Shown here: positions 10,428 through 18,296 of the stretch, one piece after another
How positions within the stretch are numbered: position 1 is the stretch's first letter
How the letters are laid out: each line of letters starts with the position of its first letter
Source: Crossiella sp. CA-258035
Lineage (GTDB): Bacteria; Actinomycetota; Actinomycetes; Mycobacteriales; Pseudonocardiaceae
DNA: 64,000 bases
Direction: 5' to 3'
NCBI RefSeq assembly: GCF_030064675.1
Contig: NZ_CP116413.1
Span: forward strand, 2,946,001 to 3,010,000
Position numbers and translations under genes: made by a program
The notes under the pieces: generated by a model
Told to the model about the DNA's origin: nothing
The model's input: the letters and a program-made list of their open reading frames with translations, nothing else
Database searches by the model: none

Positions 10428-11393
10428 TCACGGAGAGTGGATAGCGGCTGAGGTTTGCGGAAACTTGTTGTGATCGTGGTCCGGCTCGCCCTCCGCTGGG
10501 GGCGCCGGCCATCCGAGCAGCGTACGGCACAACTCGACCAGCGCCGCGCGCAGCGGCTCGGCCCGGCGCGAAAATGCACTTTGCATTTTGACGTACTCCG
10601 CCCGGCCTTCCACTGTTTCGATCCGGACCGGCGGATAACCCAGTGCCGCGAGATCGTAGGGGCTGGCCCGCATGTCGAGTTCGCGCACCGCCAAGGCCAA
10701 CTCGAAACAGTCCGCGATCAGTGCCGACGGCGTGTGCGGGGCGAGTTTGTAGCCCCACCGGAACAGGTCCATGGTGGCGTGCAGGCAGCCCGGCTGCTCC
10801 AGCTCCAGCTGGCCCTCGCGGGTAGGTTGCAGAGTGTTCAGCGGCCGCGCGGGCTCGGTGAAGAACCGGAAGGCGTCGAAGTGCGAGCAGCGCACCTGGC
10901 TGTTCTCCACCAGCCGGTCGGTGCCTTCGTGCCCCAGCCGCAGCGGCCAGCCCACGTGCCGGACCTGCTCCGGCGAGGTCCGGTAGACCATCGCCCATTC
11001 GTGTAGTCCGAAGCAGCCCAGCCGCGGCGGCCTGCTCGCGGTCGCGCTGAGCAGGGCCAGCACGAACTCCGCGGTGCGCCGCCGCGCCGATGGGAAGGCC
11101 GCTGGGTCCAGCGTGACGCCCTCGGCCGTGCGCGTGTAGGCGGGCCAGCGCAAATACTCCAGCGCCGAGTCCCCGGCCAGGGTCACCCCCGGCCCCGGAT
11201 GCCACCGCTCCAGCTGCGCGGGCTTGAAGCTGTAGTAGGTGAACATGAAGTCCAGCACCGGGTGCTTCTCGCCGCCGGCCTTGCGGGCGCGGTGTCCCTC
11301 GGTCCACGGGCGGATGCGCTCCAGGTAGGTGGCGCGCTGTGCGTGCCAGTCCGCCTCGTCCAGGACGAGGTGCTGGGCAGGCGTAGCGACCAC
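10428..11393 (-). CDS. Conserved actinobacterial protein often named 3-methyladenine DNA glycosylase
   Basis: 321 residues with the hallmark YYSFKPAQLERWHPG near residue 52 and a conserved RCSHFDAFRFF in the middle. Close relatives in many actinobacteria carry the automatic name 3-methyladenine DNA glycosylase, but no HhH or AAG-type active-site motif was recognised here, so that name should be treated as unproven. A GTG start at 11393 with a weak GGCAGG is used. It is followed 132 bp downstream by the VWA gene; the gap holds several TGTCAC / GTGACA half-sites (10390-10409 and 10426). Confidence 0.6.
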   Translation of the reverse strand: MVATPAQHLVLDEADWHAQRATYLERIRPWTEGHRARKAGGEKHPVLDFMFTYYSFKPAQLERWHPGPGVTLAGDSALEYLRWPAYTRTAEGVTLDPAAFPSARRRTAEFVLALLSATASRPPRLGCFGLHEWAMVYRTSPEQVRHVGWPLRLGHEGTDRLVENSQVRCSHFDAFRFFTEPARPLNTLQPTREGQLELEQPGCLHATMDLFRWGYKLAPHTPSALIADCFELALAVRELDMRASPYDLAALGYPPVRIETVEGRAEYVKMQSAFSRRAEPLRAALVELCRTLLGWPAPPAEGEPDHDHNKFPQTSAAIHSP

Positions 11394-11407
11394 CTGCCGA
11401 TTCTAGG

Positions 11408-12112
11408 TCACGGCAGTCCGAGCACGGCCCAGCAGATCTTGCCGCCGACGCTCGGCGTGCGGCCGTGGGAGAGGGCGAGCTGGCCGACCGCGGCCGGCGC
11501 CGGGGGAGTCGTGCCCGGCACCCGGTCCCGCACGGACAGGCTGAGCCTGTTCCCGCGCAGCCGCACCCGCACCCAGACCTCCGGGCTGCCCTCGGCCACC
11601 GCGCTCGCCACCAGCTCGTCGATGATCAGCAGCGCGTCGCCGAGCACCTCGTGCCCGCCCCAGTCCAGGCAGGCGTCGGTGACGAACAGCCGGGCCCGCA
11701 GCGCGCTGATGTCCCCGCCGGGCAGGTGCACCTCCCGCTGCCGGACCGCCGGTGGCGCCCGGCAGACCCGCACCGCCTCGGTCAGCGTCGCGCACACCGG
11801 CATCACCTTGGACAGCACCCCGCGGAGCAGCACCTCCCGCAGCTCCGGCTCCGGGGCGACCATGGCCATCGGGATGCCCGGCCACTCGTTGACCCGCTGC
11901 CAGACCCGGTAGAACACGCCGACGCCGTGCGCGGGGCCAACCTCGAGACGGGCCAGGTTGACCACCAGCGCGCCTGGTTCCTCCGCGGCCACCTTGAGCA
12001 GCCCGTCGAGCAGCCGGTGGTGGGTGGACAGGTCGAGCCGGCCCATCGGCTGCACCACCGCCAGGTGACGACGGCTCCAGGTGATCAGCCGGAGCGGGCT
12101 GGGTCCGGTCAT
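11408..12112 (-). CDS. Fused STAS - HATPase protein (sigma-factor partner)
   Basis: 234 residues in two parts. Residues 10-115 resemble a STAS (anti-anti-sigma) domain (VVQPMGRLDLSTHHRLLDGL, VVNLARLEVG). Residues 120-230 resemble an RsbW-type GHKL ATPase (IIDELVASAV, LSVRDRVPG, VGGKICWAV), but the N-box asparagine is replaced and the DxGxG box is degenerate. Its ATG overlaps the stop of the sigma factor gene by 4 nt, so the pair is translated together and the protein probably acts on that sigma factor. Having antagonist and kinase-like modules in one chain is unusual. The frame remains open further upstream, but that part only shadows the sigma gene. Confidence 0.75.
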   Translation of the reverse strand: MTGPSPLRLITWSRRHLAVVQPMGRLDLSTHHRLLDGLLKVAAEEPGALVVNLARLEVGPAHGVGVFYRVWQRVNEWPGIPMAMVAPEPELREVLLRGVLSKVMPVCATLTEAVRVCRAPPAVRQREVHLPGGDISALRARLFVTDACLDWGGHEVLGDALLIIDELVASAVAEGSPEVWVRVRLRGNRLSLSVRDRVPGTTPPAPAAVGQLALSHGRTPSVGGKICWAVLGLP

Positions 12113-12633
12113 GCCTGCGCCGGATCCCGCCGTGCGAGCCTGCGCCGGATCCGCCGCTTGCCCGCCTTGGCCGCCGCCTCCACCGCGGCTTCGCTGAGTC
12201 GCAGCCGCTGCCCGACCTCGCGGAAGGAGCGGCCCTCGGCCAGCAGCAGGAGCAGGACGCGGTCCGCCTCGTCCACCAGGTCCTGCTGGTCGAGCACCCA
12301 GCTGGCGTGCATCCGGTCCACCACCACCTCCGCGGGACCGCTGGTCTGCAGCGGGGCCAGCATCGGGTGGTCGAACACCCGGTTGGCCACCGACTGCTTG
12401 CGCAGGTGGTCCACGCACAGGCGTTTGACCACGGTCATCAGGAACTGCCGCAACCGGCTGCGATCCAGGTCGGGGTGCGCGGCGGTGCGGATGAAGGCCT
12501 CGTGCACGAGGTCCTCGGCGTCGTCCCCCGCGCCGCGGCGGGCGGCGAGGCGGACCAGCTCGGGTCGCAGCAGCGCGCACTGCCCCCAGTCGTGGGCGGA
12601 GAAGGACAGGATGTTCGGTGACGTGGTGCTCAT
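12109..12633 (-). CDS. RNA polymerase sigma factor, sigma-70 family (ECF-like)
   Basis: A 174-residue sigma factor with region 2 (AEDLVHEAFIRTA, RQFLMTVVKRLCVDHLRKQS) and region 4 (FREVGQRLRLSEAAVEAAAKAGKRRIRRRL). Regions 1 and 3 are absent, as in ECF factors. ATG 12633 was preferred over an in-frame TTG six codons earlier. The downstream gene encodes a STAS-ATPase fusion, so activity is probably set by partner switching rather than by a membrane anti-sigma factor. The -10/-35 specificity cannot be told from sequence. Confidence 0.88.
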   Translation of the reverse strand: MSTTSPNILSFSAHDWGQCALLRPELVRLAARRGAGDDAEDLVHEAFIRTAAHPDLDRSRLRQFLMTVVKRLCVDHLRKQSVANRVFDHPMLAPLQTSGPAEVVVDRMHASWVLDQQDLVDEADRVLLLLLAEGRSFREVGQRLRLSEAAVEAAAKAGKRRIRRRLARRDPAQA

Positions 12634-12906
12634 GGCAGCCCCACTGATCAATGTTGTTACCGTCTGTGAGTATGTCGCTACTGTGTCTACTCGCGCGCCG
12701 CCCGCCGGGGTGTGAGCCAGTTCACAGTTCGCGCAGGACGTGATCGTTCGTAGTTCTTCATGGGGGACGAGCTACAGGTCGTCAGCGGGACGCCGCCACG
12801 GGAGTCGGGAGGGTGCGGGCGTTTCCGTCGCTGGCAACCACAGGGTGGGATGGCGCGACCCGAGCGGGCGGATGTCACGATTTGCCCCGGGCGCGGACCG
12901 TCCCGC

Positions 12907-12951
12907 ACAACAGGGCCCGGCGTCCGGCATGTGGACGCCGGGCTCTGTTGT
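12907..12951. terminator. GC-rich 19-bp hairpin
   Basis: Arms 12907-12925 and 12933-12951 pair with one mismatch around a GGCATGT loop. It lies in the 726-bp gene-free stretch 12634-13359 and may act as a terminator or boundary. Confidence 0.5.
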
Positions 12952-12972
12952 ATTGGCGCGCTCCGCGCGCGG

Positions 12973-13067
12973 GATTTTTTCGCTCCTGAGTCGTGCGTTC
13001 GTGACCCCGACACACGCGAAGCAAGCTTCGGAGTGTCGGGGTCACGAACACACGACGCGAAAAAATC
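12973..13067. repeat. 95-bp nested foldback with A/T-rich ends
   Basis: The outer arms 12973-12983 and 13057-13067 are perfect (GATTTTTTCGC / GCGAAAAAATC). The inner arms 12997-13013 and 13033-13049 are perfect over 17 bp, and the flanking TCGTG/CACGA also pairs. The T6 and A6 runs at the ends would give either strand a terminator-like U-tract. No gene is seen in it. Confidence 0.75.
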
Positions 13068-13183
13068 AACCCCACCGCTTCGTCAAGAGCCCGGCGTGTC
13101 GCTGGCGCGCCACGCCTCTTCGCGACAAGTCATCGCGAGGTGATGAACCGCGGGCTGTGGGCGTGGGCTGGGGTGCGCCGCTC

Positions 13184-13341
13184 GGGCCAACAGCCCGTGC
13201 CACTTCGGCCAACACTCCGTACCAGAACGGCCAACACGCCGGGCGCGCGGGGCGCGCGGGGCGCGCCGGGCGCGAGGTGCTTGCCGGAGTGTTGGCCGTT
13301 GTGGGCGGTGTGTTGGCCGAAGTGGCACGGAGTGTTGGCCG
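13184..13341. repeat. 22-nt-period GTGTTGGCCG repeats, inverted array
   Basis: Six copies of a GTGTTGGCCG-type 10-mer: three on the minus strand (13184, 13206, 13228; the first is one base off) and three on the plus strand (13289, 13310, 13332), spaced 21-22 nt. The base pair after the core alternates TT, AA, TT. The two halves form a large inverted repeat around a G/C-only centre (GGGCGCGCGGGGCGCG). A three-copy array of the same unit lies at 28581-28634. Confidence 0.85.
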
Positions 13342-13359
13342 TTCTGGTGCCGTTGGTGG

Positions 13360-14403
13360 CTAGCTGGGGACGTGGGTTGCGTCTCGGACTGTGCCCACGT
13401 ACTCCTCTACCAGGTCTTCCAGGGCGACCACGCCGAGCATGGTGCCGTCGGCGGCTACCGCGCCGGCCAGGTGGCTTTGGGCTCGGCGCAGGGCGGCGAC
13501 CGCTTCGTCGAGGCGGGCGTCCGCCGGGAGTTCCGGCAGGCCGCGGATGCGGTTGCGGGGGACCGGGGTTGCCGGGTCCGCGCCTGCCAGGTCCAGGACG
13601 TCCTTGACGTGCAGGTAGCCGCGGACCGAGCCGGTGCTGGTGCGGACCGGGAACCTGGAGTAGCCGGTGCTGATCACCGCCTGTTGCACGTCGCCGACGG
13701 TGGGCTGTTCCGGGACCGTGGTCAGCTTGTCCAGGGGGACCAGGACGTCCGCGACCGTGCGCTGGGCCGAGGACAGGGTCTGGGTGAGCCTGCGGTGTTC
13801 GGAGTCGTCGAGCAGGCCCTCGCGGCGGGACTCGGCGATCAGCTCGGACAGCTCGGTGGGGGTGTAGGCGCTGTCCAGCTCGTCCTTCGGCTCCACCTTG
13901 AGCAGCCGGAGCACGCCGTTGGCCAGCCAGTTCAGCGTGGTGATCACCGGGCGGACCACCCGGACGAAGAACACCAGCGCGGGCACCATGCGCAGCGAGG
14001 TGCGTTCCGGGCCTGCGATGGCGATGTTCTTCGGCACCATCTCGCCGAGCACGATGTGCAGCACCACCACGATCAGCACCGCGGCCACGAAGGCCAGCAC
14101 GTCGGCCACCGCCTCCGGCACGCCCAGCGGCGCCAGCAGCGGACTGAGCTGCGCGGCCACCGCGGGCTTGGCGATGGCGCCCAGCGCGATCGAGCACAGC
14201 GTGATGCCCAGCTGCGCCCCGGCCAGCATCAGCGAGATCCGCTCGCTGGCCGCGATCACCGTGCGCGCCCCGGCCGAGCCCGCGTCCGCGAGCAGTTCCA
14301 GGCGGTCCCGGCGGGCGCTGATCAGGGCGAACTCCGCGCCCACGAAGAAGGCGTTGAGTGCCAGCAACAGCACCGACACCAGCAGGGCCACTCCGCCGCT
14401 CAT
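13360..14403 (-). CDS. CNNM / CBS-pair membrane protein (hemolysin family)
   Basis: 347 residues: an N-terminal CNNM (DUF21) membrane region with about four helices (LLALNAFFVGAEFALISARR, VLHIVLGEMVPKNIAI) and a cytosolic CBS pair (about 205-335; DVLVPLDKLTTVP, YSRFPV, LEDLVEEYVGTVRD). Family members are linked to Mg/Co efflux (CorC/YfjD) despite the hemolysin name. The C-terminal CorC_HlyC domain is missing, in contrast to its neighbour. Its ATG overlaps the stop of the upstream paralogue by 4 nt, so the two probably function as a pair. Confidence 0.92.
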   Translation of the reverse strand: MSGGVALLVSVLLLALNAFFVGAEFALISARRDRLELLADAGSAGARTVIAASERISLMLAGAQLGITLCSIALGAIAKPAVAAQLSPLLAPLGVPEAVADVLAFVAAVLIVVVLHIVLGEMVPKNIAIAGPERTSLRMVPALVFFVRVVRPVITTLNWLANGVLRLLKVEPKDELDSAYTPTELSELIAESRREGLLDDSEHRRLTQTLSSAQRTVADVLVPLDKLTTVPEQPTVGDVQQAVISTGYSRFPVRTSTGSVRGYLHVKDVLDLAGADPATPVPRNRIRGLPELPADARLDEAVAALRRAQSHLAGAVAADGTMLGVVALEDLVEEYVGTVRDATHVPS

Positions 14404-15758
14404 GCCCGCACCTCCTCAGGCGCGACCACAGAGCCGACCGGGGCCTGCTCGGGCACGCGGGTGACCCGCAGCTCGGCGATCCGGTTGCGGTCCATCCGCA
14501 TCACGGTCAGCCGCCAGCCGTCGTGCCGGACCTCATCGCCCACCTGCGGGATGCGGCCCAGCCGGTAGAGCACGTAGCCGGCGATGGTCTCGTAGTCGCC
14601 GTCGGGCAGGTCAAAACCGGTGGCCTCGGCCACCTCGTCGCCGCGCAGCAGACCCGAGACCATCCAGCTCTGCTTGCCCAGCGGACGGACCGGGTTGACC
14701 TCGCCGCGGTCGTGCTCGTCGCGCACGTCGCCGACGATCTCCTCCACCAGGTCCTCCAGGGTGACCAGGCCCGCGGTGCCGCCGTACTCGTCGACCACCA
14801 GCGCCACCTGGAGACCCGAGGCGCGCAGCCGGTCCAGCAGCGCGTCCCCCTCCAGGGTGTCCGGCACGGTCGGCACCGGGCGGGCCAGCGAGGCGACCCT
14901 GGTGGTGTCGCGCTGCTGGACCGGGACGCCGAACGCCTGCTTCACGTGCACCACGCCGATCACGTCGTCCAGGTCGCCGCTGTGCACCGGGAACCGGGAG
15001 AACCCGGTGCGCTGGCTCAGCTCGATCAGGTCCAGCACGCTGGCGTCCGAGCGCAGCGCCTGCACGTGCACCCTCGGCGTCATCAGCTCATCGGCCAGCC
15101 GCTCGCCGAAGCGCAGCGAGCGGTCCAGCAGGGTGGCGGTGCTCTTGTCCAGGGTGCCGCGCACCGCGCTGGTGCGCACCAGCGAGCCCAGCTCGTGCGG
15201 GGACCGCGCCGAGCGCAGCTCCTCCACCGGCTCGACGCCGAACATGCGCACGATCCAGTTCGCCGCCCCGTTCAGCCCGGTGATCACCCAGCCGAAGGCC
15301 CGGGAGAACCCGGCCTGCAGGCCCGCGGTGGCGCGGGCGGTGGGCAGCGGCCTGGCGATGGCCAGGTTCTTGGGCACCAGCTCGCCGAAGACCATGGACA
15401 GCACGTTGGCCATCAGCACGGCCAGCGCCAGCGCGATCACCAGCGAGGCCGACTGGGGCAGCCCCAGCCAGCTCAGCAGCGGGCCGAACAGCCTCGCCAG
15501 CGCCGGTTCGGCCAGGTAACCGGTGACCAGGGTGGTGATGCTGATGCCCAGCTGGGCGCCGGAGAGCTGGAAGGACAGCGTCCGGTGCGCGTGCTGGACC
15601 TGCTTGGCCCTGCGGTCGCCGACGTCGCGCGCGTGCGCGTCGACAGTGCTGCGCTCCAGCGCGGACAGGGAGAACTCGGCGGCCACGAACAGGCCGGTGC
15701 CCAGGGTCAGCACCACCAGGCCGACCAGGCTGAGCACGATGGAAAGCGTTCCGGTCAC
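14400..15758 (-). CDS. CNNM / CBS / CorC-HlyC membrane protein (hemolysin family)
   Basis: 452 residues with a CNNM transmembrane region (residues 1-190; VFGELVPKNLAIARP), a CBS pair (about 215-335; GFSRFPVHSGDLDDVIGVVHVK, LEDLVEEIVGDVRDEHD) and a C-terminal CorC_HlyC domain (about 350-440). It is the first gene of a two-gene unit with the shorter paralogue; this tandem long-plus-short arrangement is common in actinobacteria. Predicted role: a divalent-cation transport or sensing membrane protein. GTG 15758 is preceded by GGAGG. Confidence 0.92.
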   Translation of the reverse strand: MTGTLSIVLSLVGLVVLTLGTGLFVAAEFSLSALERSTVDAHARDVGDRRAKQVQHAHRTLSFQLSGAQLGISITTLVTGYLAEPALARLFGPLLSWLGLPQSASLVIALALAVLMANVLSMVFGELVPKNLAIARPLPTARATAGLQAGFSRAFGWVITGLNGAANWIVRMFGVEPVEELRSARSPHELGSLVRTSAVRGTLDKSTATLLDRSLRFGERLADELMTPRVHVQALRSDASVLDLIELSQRTGFSRFPVHSGDLDDVIGVVHVKQAFGVPVQQRDTTRVASLARPVPTVPDTLEGDALLDRLRASGLQVALVVDEYGGTAGLVTLEDLVEEIVGDVRDEHDRGEVNPVRPLGKQSWMVSGLLRGDEVAEATGFDLPDGDYETIAGYVLYRLGRIPQVGDEVRHDGWRLTVMRMDRNRIAELRVTRVPEQAPVGSVVAPEEVRA

Positions 15759-15985
15759 CTCGGGCCTCCGAGGAGACGGGTGTCCGGGTTGCTATGACAG
15801 CCGGGGCTTTCCCCCGGCTCGCTACTGTTTCCGGGGGACCGCGCTTCTGGCACGGGGTGCTTCACTCCTCAAACAGGATGGATCACAAAATCGGACCCGC
15901 GTGCGCGGATCGTACCCAGTGTAAGCGCTGGACAAACGCGGTCCGGCGGCACAGCTGTGACCCATGTCCCCTCTTCGCGGGAACA

Positions 15986-17014
15986 TCAGCGCGGCGGCGC
16001 CGTGGAGTCACGCAGCACGACCTCGCCGTTGACCCGCACCGACCGGGCCTGCGGCGGCGGGTCCTCATCCAGCGCCAGCCGGGCCGCGCGCTCGCCCATC
16101 TCCTCCAGCGGCAGCCGGACCGTGGTCAGCGAGGGCACCAGGTCGGACAGGGTGGGGATGTCGTCGAACCCGGCCACCGAGATGTCCGCCGGGATGGTCA
16201 GCCCGGCCGCGCGGAAGGCGGCCATCGCGCCCAGCGCCATCACGTCGTTGACGGCGAACACGCAGGTAGCCCGGGTCTTGCCGGCCAGCAGCTGCTCGGC
16301 GGCCGTGTAACCGCCGTCGCGGGTGAACCCGCCGTGCAGCACGTCCTCGGCAGCCAGCTCGATGCCGGACTCGGCCAGCCCGGCCCGGAAACCGGCCAGC
16401 CGGTCGCGGGCGCTGACCAGCTCCGGTGGTCCGGCCAGCACGGCGAAGCGGCGGTGGCCCTGCTCGATGAGCGCGCGGGCCAGCTTGGTCGCGCCCAGCT
16501 TGTTGGCCGGGATCACCGTGTCCGCGGGCAGCCTGGCCTGGGACACGCAGGCCAGCCTGCCGCCCTGGGCGGTGAAGGCCTGCACCTCGGCGGCCAGCTG
16601 CGCGGTGGTGTTGCGGTCGGTGGTCCTGGTGCCGGCCAGCACGATCGCCCTGGCCCGGTGCGCGCGCAGGGTGGACAGCAGGGCCAGCTCGCGGCCGGGG
16701 TCGCGGTTGGTGGTGCCGAGCACCACGATCAGCCCGTTCTCCTCGGCCACCCTGGTCACCCCGGCGGCGATGGAGGAGAAGTACGGGTCGGCGATGTCGT
16801 GCACCACCAGGCCGACCAGCACGCTGGAGTTGCGCGCCAGCGCCTGCGCGGAGGCGTTGGGCAGGTAGCCGAGGACGCGCGCCGTGGTCAGCACCCGGTC
16901 GCGCAGCTCGGTGCTCACCTGCCGGGTGCTGCCGTTGAGCACCCGGGACGCGGTCGCCAAGGACACGCTCGCCTGTCTGGCCACCTCGGCCAGCGTGACC
17001 TGCCGTTGCGTCAC
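15986..17014 (-). CDS. LacI-family transcriptional regulator
   Basis: 342 residues: the N-terminal LacI helix-turn-helix and hinge (VTLAEVARQASVSLATASRVLNG, LGYLPNASAQALA) are followed by a periplasmic-binding-type effector domain (70-335). It faces a three-gene sugar-type catabolic operon across a 124-bp gap containing a perfect LacI-type palindrome, so it most likely represses that operon and responds to its substrate. GTG 17014 has a GGAGG-type site. The effector is not identifiable from sequence. Confidence 0.93.
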   Translation of the reverse strand: MTQRQVTLAEVARQASVSLATASRVLNGSTRQVSTELRDRVLTTARVLGYLPNASAQALARNSSVLVGLVVHDIADPYFSSIAAGVTRVAEENGLIVVLGTTNRDPGRELALLSTLRAHRARAIVLAGTRTTDRNTTAQLAAEVQAFTAQGGRLACVSQARLPADTVIPANKLGATKLARALIEQGHRRFAVLAGPPELVSARDRLAGFRAGLAESGIELAAEDVLHGGFTRDGGYTAAEQLLAGKTRATCVFAVNDVMALGAMAAFRAAGLTIPADISVAGFDDIPTLSDLVPSLTTVRLPLEEMGERAARLALDEDPPPQARSVRVNGEVVLRDSTAPPR

Positions 17015-17060
17015 TGGTCTACCTCCGTACTCGCGGTACGCAGAGTAGCGGGCGCGCGCC

Positions 17061-17108
17061 TTGACGGTGGCGATCCGGTGACCGTAGCGTGTTGGAAAGC
17101 GCTTTCCA
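17061..17108 (+). promoter_or_regulatory. Promoter and LacI operator for the 17.1-kb operon
   Basis: TTGACG (17061-17066) and TAGCGT (17085-17090) are spaced 18 bp. Directly after them lies the perfect 16-bp palindrome TGGAAAGCGCTTTCCA (17093-17108), a classical LacI/GalR-type operator placed to block initiation. Confidence 0.85.
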
Positions 17109-17138
17109 GACTACCGCCGAAGTTCACGGGAGGTCGAC

Positions 17139-18296
17139 ATGTCGGTGCGCCCCATCGGGATCGCACTCAACGGGGTTACCGGGCGGATGGGATATCGGCA
17201 ACACCTGGTGCGATCCCTGCTGGCCATCCGCGCCGAGGGCGGCGTCCGGTTGCCGGATGGGGACACCTTGTTGCCGGAGCTCGTCCTGCTGGGCCGGGAC
17301 CCGGCCAAACTCAAGGACATCGCCGACCGGCACGACCTGCCGAACTGGAGCACCGATGTGGACGGTGTGCTCGCCGACCCCGCGGTCGAGGTCTACTTCG
17401 ACGCGCAGGTGACCAGCGCGCGGGCCGAGGCCGTGCACCGGGCGGTCGCCGCGGGCAAGCACGTCTACGCGGAGAAGCCGATCGCGCCGGACGTGCCGAC
17501 CGCGCTGGCGCTGGCGCGGGCCGCCGAGGCCGCGGGCATCCGGCACGGGGTGGTCGCGGACAAGCTGTACCTGCCCGGCATCCAGAAGCTGCGCAGGCTC
17601 ATCGACGGCGGCTTCTTCGGCCGGGTGCTCAGCGTGCGCGGCGAGTTCGGCTACTGGGTGTTCGAGGGCGACTGGCAGCCCGCGCAGCGGCCCAGCTGGA
17701 ACTACCGCGCGCAGGACGGTGGCGGCATCGTGCTGGACATGTTCGCGCACTGGAGCTACCTCCTCGAAGGCCTGTTCGGGCCGATCACCGCGGTCACCGC
17801 GCGGGCGGTCACCCATGTCCCGCAACGGTGGGACGAGCAGGGCCGGCCCTACGAGGCCACCGCCGACGACGCCGCCTACGCCATCTTCGAGCTGGCCGAC
17901 GGGGTGGTCGCGCAGGTCAACTCCTCCTGGTGCACCAGGGTGCGGCGGGACGAGCTGGTCGAGTTCCAGGTGGACGGTGTGCAGGGCAGCGCGGTCGCCG
18001 GGCTGCGCGAGTGCGTGGCCCAGCACCGCGCGCACACGCCGAAACCGGTGTGGAACCCGGACCTGCCGGTGGAGTCGGACTTCCGGTCGCAGTGGCAGCC
18101 GGTGCCGGACAACACCGTCTTCGACAACGGGTTCAAGGCGCAGTGGACGGAGTTCCTGCGGCACCTGGCCGATCCCGAGCCCGCCGCGGCCTACCCGCAC
18201 AACTTCCACACCGCCGCGCGCGGGGTGCAGTTGGCCGAACTGGGCCTGAAGTCCTCGGCGGAGGGCCGCCGCCTGAGCGTTCCGGAGCTGACGTGA
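17139..18296 (+). CDS. Gfo/Idh/MocA family oxidoreductase
   Basis: 385 residues. The N-terminal Rossmann part (residues 5-130) has a GVTGRMGYRQH nucleotide-binding loop and the EKPIA motif (YAEKPIAPD) expected in Gfo/Idh/MocA dehydrogenases, followed by the C-terminal alpha/beta domain (RGEFGYWVFEGDWQPAQRPS). Members oxidise sugars, inositols or sugar acids with NAD(P). It is the first gene of a LacI-regulated operon with a DUF993 aldolase-like protein and a TIM-barrel isomerase, suggesting a carbohydrate or cyclitol substrate. Confidence 0.9.
   Translation: MSVRPIGIALNGVTGRMGYRQHLVRSLLAIRAEGGVRLPDGDTLLPELVLLGRDPAKLKDIADRHDLPNWSTDVDGVLADPAVEVYFDAQVTSARAEAVHRAVAAGKHVYAEKPIAPDVPTALALARAAEAAGIRHGVVADKLYLPGIQKLRRLIDGGFFGRVLSVRGEFGYWVFEGDWQPAQRPSWNYRAQDGGGIVLDMFAHWSYLLEGLFGPITAVTARAVTHVPQRWDEQGRPYEATADDAAYAIFELADGVVAQVNSSWCTRVRRDELVEFQVDGVQGSAVAGLRECVAQHRAHTPKPVWNPDLPVESDFRSQWQPVPDNTVFDNGFKAQWTEFLRHLADPEPAAAYPHNFHTAARGVQLAELGLKSSAEGRRLSVPELT

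Noticed and set aside
12687-13143. Small ORFs in the 726-bp gap with VFVTPT-like peptides
   Set aside because: They are translations of the hairpins at 12907-12951 and 12973-13067 and have no independent gene features.
13241-13276. G/C-only tract GGGCGCGCGGGGCGCG as a possible origin or Z-DNA site
   Set aside because: It is simply the centre of the inverted repeat array; nothing else supports an origin (no DnaA boxes, no dnaA/dnaN nearby).
15794-18292. Long plus-strand frame running into the DUF993 gene
   Set aside because: It crosses the antisense of lacI and a second frame of the oxidoreductase; only the part from GTG 18293 matches a protein family and it overlaps the previous stop neatly.
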